From positions 1 through 17,825 of the forward strand of contig JAXDZV010000020.1 in assembly GCA_034086705.1 (NCBI GenBank): a DNA stretch of 17,825 nt. Direction: 5' to 3'. Shown in pieces: positions 15,102 through 17,825 of the stretch (the stretch's first letter is position 1; every line of letters begins with the position of its first letter). Origin of the DNA: UMGS1225 sp034086705 (lineage in GTDB: Bacteria > Bacillota > Clostridia > Oscillospirales > CAG-272). Position numbers and translations under genes: made by a program. The notes beneath the pieces were generated by a model that saw only the letters and a list, made by a program, of their open reading frames with translations, had not been told where the DNA came from and searched no databases.

Positions 15102-16187
15102 TCACTCCTTCCCCGCAGCATCCGCGCCGTCGTCTGTTTGCACCGAATCCGCGTCGTCATCTGCCTGCGCTGTATCCGCAGCACCAAACAGCGGTTGGTA
15201 TGTGTCCGCCTCTTGTTCCTCTGCCGCATTTCCTTCCGCCGAAGCAGCATCGGGGTCTTCGGCTGTCAGCGTTAGGAACACTTCCTCCAAATCTGCCGTA
15301 TGAACGGTACTCTGCAAAATCACAAGCCCTTGTGCGGCAAAGGTTCGGAAAGCCTCTTCCCGCAAATCGCGATTGTCTTTCGGTGTCAAGCTCACCGTAA
15401 CACAGCCCTGTTCTGTACTCGGGGTCACCTCGAAATGCGACACGTCCGGCAACTGTTCTGCGGCTGCCTGTGCTACTTGCGCACTTGCTTTCACAGTCAG
15501 CCAAAGCTGCATGCCACCGCTAAGATGCTCTTTCAAATTTTCAATCGTATCGCTGGCAACCAGATGCCCGTGTGAAATAATCAAAGCATGATCGCAAACA
15601 GCGCTGACCTCGGAAAGAATGTGACTGGAAAGAATCACGGTGTGCGATTCTCCCAACTCGCGGATCAGTCCACGCATTTCTATAATTTGTTGCGGGTCCA
15701 AGCCGACCGTCGGCTCGTCCAACACAATGACCTTGGGATCCCCCAGCATTGCCTGCGCCAAACCGACACGCTGCCGGTATCCTTTAGACAAATGTTGAAT
15801 GAGCCGGTCACAAACATCTTTAATCCCTGTGCGCTGCATCACAGTATCAATCTGTGCCTGCCGCTGCGCACGCGGAATCCCCTTCGCCTTTGCAACAAAG
15901 AGAAGATACTCTGCCGGCGTCATATCCATGTACAGCGGCGGTATCTCCGGCAAATATCCGATACACCGCTTTGCGGCAATCGGATCTTCAAAAATATCAT
16001 GCCCATCGATAGAGACGGTTCCCTCCGTTGCAGCCAGGCACCCGGTGAGAATGTTCATCGTCGTAGACTTTCCGGCACCGTTTGGGCCTAAAAAGCCATA
16101 GATTTTTCCCTGCTCCACGGTAAAACTCAAATTGTCAATTGCTACATGCGTACCGTACCGCTTCGTCAGATTTTTGACTTCAATCAA
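15102..16187 (-). CDS. ABC transporter ATPase (CcmA/GldA-like) with acidic C-terminal tail
   Basis: A 361-residue ATPase. Walker A GPNGAGKST is at 34-42, signature LSKGYRQR at 133-140, Walker B VIVLDEP at 153-159 with catalytic E158, and the H-loop is in ILSSHIL. The region after the Q-loop reads IGYLPEIPPLY, typical of CcmA-type exporters. The start codon is TTG at 16187: GGAGGA lies 7 nt before it and no ATG fits. The last 50 or so residues are an acidic, A/D/E-rich extension (two DD-containing repeats) beyond the usual end of about 310 residues. This tail is likely flexible. It is the first gene of the operon, so it powers the permease and GldG subunits encoded downstream. A cre-like palindrome in its promoter suggests carbon-source control. 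Confidence 0.93.
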   Translation of the reverse strand: MIEVKNLTKRYGTHVAIDNLSFTVEQGKIYGFLGPNGAGKSTTMNILTGCLAATEGTVSIDGHDIFEDPIAAKRCIGYLPEIPPLYMDMTPAEYLLFVAKAKGIPRAQRQAQIDTVMQRTGIKDVCDRLIQHLSKGYRQRVGLAQAMLGDPKVIVLDEPTVGLDPQQIIEMRGLIRELGESHTVILSSHILSEVSAVCDHALIISHGHLVASDTIENLKEHLSGGMQLWLTVKASAQVAQAAAEQLPDVSHFEVTPSTEQGCVTVSLTPKDNRDLREEAFRTFAAQGLVILQSTVHTADLEEVFLTLTAEDPDAASAEGNAAEEQEADTYQPLFGAADTAQADDDADSVQTDDGADAAGKE

Positions 16188-16221
16188 AATCTGTTCCTCC
16201 TTGCAACATTTCGTTCACGGT

Positions 16222-16241
16222 ATTATACCGAAAGCGCTTTC
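16222..16241 (-). promoter_or_regulatory. Promoter -10 and cre-like operator of the ABC operon
   Basis: On the minus strand TATAAT (16227-16222) follows the perfect 12-bp palindrome GAAAGCGCTTTC (16230-16241). The palindrome matches 12 of 14 positions of the strong CcpA cre site TGAAAGCGCTTTCA. No good -35 is seen 17 bp upstream. CcpA control is an inference. Confidence 0.55.
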
Positions 16242-16347
16242 TTTGCGCACTTTGTTTGTATTTTACACTGCAAATGTGATTAAATTGTGACCATTTTTCC
16301 ATCGTTGGCAAAAAACAGGGCCGGGAATGACTATTTTTGAAAAACAC

Positions 16348-16376
16348 TTGCAACTTTCGAGCAAGATGGCTATAAT
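16348..16376 (+). promoter_or_regulatory. Sigma-A promoter of the Mrp gene
   Basis: TTGCAA (16348-16353), a 17-bp spacer, then TATAAT (16371-16376). Transcription should begin near 16383, which rules out the upstream in-frame starts (16327 and so on) for the Mrp protein. Confidence 0.85.
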
Positions 16377-16431
16377 AAGTATGATGTGTCGCCGCAAAAA
16401 AGGCTGCACGGAAAAAGAAAGGATGAATCCA

Positions 16432-17262
16432 ATGGCTGAATGCACACATGACTGTTCCAGCTGCGCAGAAAACTGCGCCTCGCGTGAAAACGCCTCTTTG
16501 CTTGCGCCGCAAAACAAACAGTCTCAAATTAAAAAAGTAATCGGGGTGGTCAGCGGCAAAGGAGGCGTCGGGAAATCCTTTGTCAGCGCACTGCTCGCCG
16601 TTGCAATGCGCCGTGCGGGTGAGCGCGTAGCAATTTTGGACGCGGATATAACCGGTCCTTCTATTCCGAAACTATTCGGGCTGCACAGCGGCTGCGACGC
16701 AACGGAACAGGGACTACTGCCTGCTTGTAGTAAAACGGGCATCGAGATCATGAGCGTAAATCTTCTGCTGCCGGAGGAAACAGCCCCCGTTGTTTGGCGC
16801 GGCCCTGTGATTTCCGGCACGGTTAAACAATTTTGGACGGATGTGATTTGGGGAGAGATTGACTGGATGTTTGTCGATCTACCGCCCGGCACAGGAGATG
16901 TACCGCTGACGGTCTTTCAATCTCTGCCACTGGACGGTATTGTGATTGTCACTTCTCCGCAGGAGCTGGTTTCCATGATTGTGGAAAAGGCAGTTCGCAT
17001 GGCAGAACTGATGCAAATACCCGTAGTGGGGCTGATTGAAAATATGAGCTGGCTGCGCTGTCCAGATTGCGGCAAAAAAATTCATATTTTCGGTGAAAGC
17101 CATGCGGATATCGTTGCCGCACAGCACGGCATCCCGCTACTTGCCAACCTCCCCATGGATCCGGATCTGCCGCGGCTGAGCGACCAGGGAAAAATCGAAG
17201 CATATACGTTTGCACAAGAACAACAGCTTGTTCAAGCTCTGCGTACAGCAACTAAACATTGA
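16432..17262 (+). CDS. Mrp/NBP35-family Fe-S cluster carrier ATPase
   Basis: A 276-residue P-loop ATPase that assembles or passes on Fe-S clusters in the cytoplasm. The deviant Walker A SGKGGVGKS is at 41-49, followed by ILDADITGPSIPKLFG (68-83), VDLPPGTGD (148-156) and the cluster-binding pair C210/C213 in LRCPDCGKK. The N-terminus carries four more cysteines (4, 8, 11 and 15), as in many clostridial members. The position after the P-loop Ser is Phe, not Thr. The ATG at 16432 is supported by AAAGGA at 16417-16422 and by the promoter at 16348-16376. The gene stands alone and diverges from the ABC operon across roughly 245 bp. No isc/suf genes adjoin it. Confidence 0.92.
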   Translation: MAECTHDCSSCAENCASRENASLLAPQNKQSQIKKVIGVVSGKGGVGKSFVSALLAVAMRRAGERVAILDADITGPSIPKLFGLHSGCDATEQGLLPACSKTGIEIMSVNLLLPEETAPVVWRGPVISGTVKQFWTDVIWGEIDWMFVDLPPGTGDVPLTVFQSLPLDGIVIVTSPQELVSMIVEKAVRMAELMQIPVVGLIENMSWLRCPDCGKKIHIFGESHADIVAAQHGIPLLANLPMDPDLPRLSDQGKIEAYTFAQEQQLVQALRTATKH

Positions 17263-17301
17263 CAGGCTCTTTTGCAGAAAAAAAGCACCTCTTTTCCCCG
17301 G

Positions 17302-17354
17302 TGAACAGCACCCCATTTGTTAGACAGTATGGTATACTACTAACGAATGGGGTG
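17302..17354. repeat. IS3/IS150-type left terminal repeat with fold-back copy
   Basis: The probable IS tip TGAACAGCACCCC starts at 17302, as in IS150-group ends. CACCCCATTTGTTAG (17309-17323) pairs with CTAACGAATGGGGTG (17340-17354), with one mismatch. An extended -10 (TGG then TATACT, 17330-17338) lies in the loop. The repeat ends 7 nt before the ORF at 17362. The target duplication cannot be tested because the right end is outside the window. Confidence 0.65.
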
Positions 17355-17361
17355 TTGCTTT

Positions 17362-17825
17362 ATGCCAAAAGGGAAGCCAAACCAGAAATGGGTCACCGAT
17401 GTGACCGAATTCTCCCTGTTCGGCGAAAAGCTATATCTGTTTCCAATCCTTGATCTATGCAGCGAGGATCTGGTCAGCTATACCATCTCCGATCGGCCAG
17501 TCCTCGGAATGGTCACAACCATGTTAGAGAAAGCCTTCGTGACCATTCCGGACAGTACAGGCCTGATCCTTCACTCCGATCAGGGATGGCAGTACCAGCA
17601 TAAGCAATACCAGAGAATGCTGGAAGTAAAGGGCATCCAGCAGAGCATGAGTCGAAAAGGCAATTGCCTGGACAATGCTGTCATAGAGAACTTCTTCGGC
17701 TTGCTCAAGACAGAGTTACTTTACCTGCAAGATTTTGATTCAATGGAACACTTCAAAGCAGAACTCATCGATTACCTCGACTACTATAACAACCGCAGGA
17801 TCAAGCTAAAGCTAAAGGGCCTGAC
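17362..17825 (+). CDS. IS3/IS150-type transposase, catalytic domain only (runs off right edge)
   Basis: 154 codons are visible. The frame begins MPKGKPNQKWVTDVTEF, which is normally the interior of OrfB, so OrfA and the roughly 100 N-terminal residues of OrfB are missing. The rve domain is intact so far as seen: D13 (VTDVTEF), D73 (LHSDQG) and E109 (DNAVIENFF), with exactly 35 residues between D73 and E109, the classic D-35-E spacing. The YNNRRIKLKLKGL block near the edge shows that the C-terminus is close. An alternative in-frame ATG lies at 17347. Without the helix-turn-helix part it probably cannot bind the element ends alone. The likely cause is an internal deletion, with the terminal repeat retained upstream. 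Confidence 0.85.
   Translation, partial: MPKGKPNQKWVTDVTEFSLFGEKLYLFPILDLCSEDLVSYTISDRPVLGMVTTMLEKAFVTIPDSTGLILHSDQGWQYQHKQYQRMLEVKGIQQSMSRKGNCLDNAVIENFFGLLKTELLYLQDFDSMEHFKAELIDYLDYYNNRRIKLKLKGL

Noticed and set aside
16327..16431. Longer N-terminus for the Mrp protein
   Set aside because: The promoter -35/-10 (16348-16376) lies inside this extension, and AAAGGA supports the ATG at 16432.

Overview
The window looks like a stretch of chromosome from a low-to-moderate GC Gram-positive gut-type bacterium (Bacillota, most likely a Clostridia/Oscillospiraceae relative). This rests on SD-driven starts with AAGGAG-like sites, sigma-A-like promoters with 17-bp spacers, a DUF3842 gene, an ECF-type S component, a type-2 ArgC, and transposase types common in that group. 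Base composition is fairly even across the window. The exact genus cannot be read from the sequence.

Both edges are insertion sequences. A minus-strand transposase runs off the left edge (1-400), and an IS3/IS150-type catalytic fragment runs off the right edge (17362-17825). In both, the terminal repeat is folded back by an inverted second copy directly in front of the transposase ATG.

From left to right between them: (i) a monocistronic Gfo/Idh/MocA oxidoreductase (612-1676) with its own promoter and a strong terminator; (ii) a minus-strand ECF transporter S component (1796-2323) behind a roughly 175-nt structured leader; (iii) a minus-strand DUF3842 gene (2542-2943), divergent from (iv) a plus-strand, tightly packed four-gene run: SprT-like metalloprotease, SIR2 sirtuin (interrupted by one in-frame TAG), MBOAT O-acyltransferase, and its AlgJ/SGNH-like partner (3080-6811); (v) the minus-strand arginine operon argC-argJ-argB-argD (11145 down to 6871), driven by one promoter embedded in ArgR-type boxes; (vi) a 490-bp gap with opposing terminators and a perfect 18-bp hairpin; (vii) a minus-strand GldA/GldF/GldG-like ABC system plus a DUF4340 protein (16187 down to 11727), with a CcpA cre-like palindrome in its promoter; (viii) a plus-strand Mrp/NBP35 Fe-S carrier ATPase (16432-17262).

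The arginine genes together carry acetylglutamate to ornithine, with ArgJ recycling the acetyl group. The MBOAT and SGNH proteins form the standard pair that O-acylates an extracellular polymer. The ABC block would assemble as one membrane complex. I found no CRISPR array, tRNA, rRNA, or clearly new defence system. The most worthwhile points are the amber-interrupted sirtuin inside a translationally coupled operon, the structured leader of the S component, the IS fold-back ends, and the unexplained 11237-11726 gap.
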